Shown here piece after piece: positions 6,435 to 6,548 of a stretch of 6,548 nt of DNA (positions are counted from its first letter, which is position 1; each line of letters opens with the position of its first letter). The stretch spans positions 1-6,548 of the forward strand of contig JAQZAY010000218.1 in NCBI GenBank assembly GCA_029239415.1. The letters run 5' to 3'. The notes below the pieces were generated by a model. The model had not been told where the DNA came from. It made no database searches and worked only from the letters and a program-made list of their open reading frames with translations. The position numbers and the translations under genes are program-made. Origin of the DNA: Pseudomonas sp. GTDB lineage: Bacteria; Pseudomonadota; Gammaproteobacteria; Pseudomonadales; Pseudomonadaceae.

Positions 6435-6548
6435 ATGTCCCGACTCAATCCCCGGCAACAAGAAGCCGTGAACTACGTCGGCGGCCCTCTTTTGGTGCTC
6501 GCCGGCGCAGGCTCCGGCAAGACCAGCGTGATCACCCGCAAGATCGCC
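6435..6548 (+). CDS. rep: ATP-dependent DNA helicase Rep (UvrD/Rep family, SF1A), 5' end only
   Basis: The first 38 codons are present and the gene runs off the right edge. The translation opens [18 protein letters not shown], with the Q-motif Gln pair of UvrD/Rep helicases, and then [20 protein letters not shown], whose AGAGSGKT (residues 23-30) is the Walker A ATP-binding loop. Rep is a 3'-5' DNA translocase that helps replication forks past bound proteins; UvrD and PcrA share these motifs. The opening LNPRQQEAV and the neighbourhood (PP_5264 / PA5296) favour Rep. The ATG at 6435 fits the conserved N-terminus exactly, but no clear Shine-Dalgarno precedes it (GGTTTCCAGCA), suggesting modest translation initiation. 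It is divergent from the GGDEF-EAL gene across a 262-base gap. Confidence 0.9.
   Translation, partial: MSRLNPRQQEAVNYVGGPLLVLAGAGSGKTSVITRKIA

Noticed and set aside
6298..6471. 57-codon Cys-rich open frame ahead of rep
   Set aside because: No ribosome site, it overlaps the rep start in another frame, and it resembles no known small protein.

Overview
The window is GC-rich and densely coded. It looks like chromosome from a fluorescent Pseudomonas, most likely of the P. putida group. The gene order is the end of hglS (2-oxoadipate dioxygenase/decarboxylase), a chemoreceptor, a MATE exporter, a GGDEF-EAL protein and rep. From memory this matches P. putida KT2440 PP_5260 to PP_5264; the last three also match P. 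aeruginosa PA5294 to PA5296. No mobile element, tRNA, rRNA, CRISPR array or Pseudomonas REP repeat was recognised, so this looks like ordinary core chromosome and not an island.

Layout. 1-953 (+) is the C-terminal two thirds of hglS, cut by the window edge. 1022-3004 (-) is a complete 660-residue methyl-accepting chemotaxis protein with a periplasmic Cache-type sensor, convergent with hglS. 3134-4492 (+) is a complete 452-residue MATE/NorM-type exporter, divergent from the chemoreceptor. 4508-6172 (-) is a complete 554-residue c-di-GMP protein (degenerate receiver, GGDEF, EAL), convergent with the exporter across 15 bases. 6435 to the right edge (+) is the first 38 codons of rep, the ATP-dependent DNA helicase gene, divergent from the c-di-GMP gene. 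Each complete gene appears to be its own transcription unit, because strands alternate at every junction.

Regulation. The 129-base gap between the chemoreceptor and the exporter holds a good FliA (sigma-28) flagellar promoter match for the chemoreceptor. A plausible sigma-70 promoter for the exporter overlaps it on the other strand. The 262-base gap before rep holds an extended -10 promoter for rep, a 17-base perfect dyad, a second short dyad and a weak Fur-like match. The c-di-GMP gene starts at TTG, fixed by a strong Shine-Dalgarno and an upstream in-frame stop.

How the genes relate. HglS belongs to the D-lysine / 2-aminoadipate route. The neighbouring chemoreceptor may sense a compound of that catabolism, but this rests on adjacency alone. 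The chemoreceptor (swimming) and the c-di-GMP enzyme (likely a net phosphodiesterase) both bear on motile versus sessile life. I found no clearly new biological system; the most worthwhile leads are the chemoreceptor's ligand, its FliA promoter, and the pseudo-receiver phosphodiesterase.
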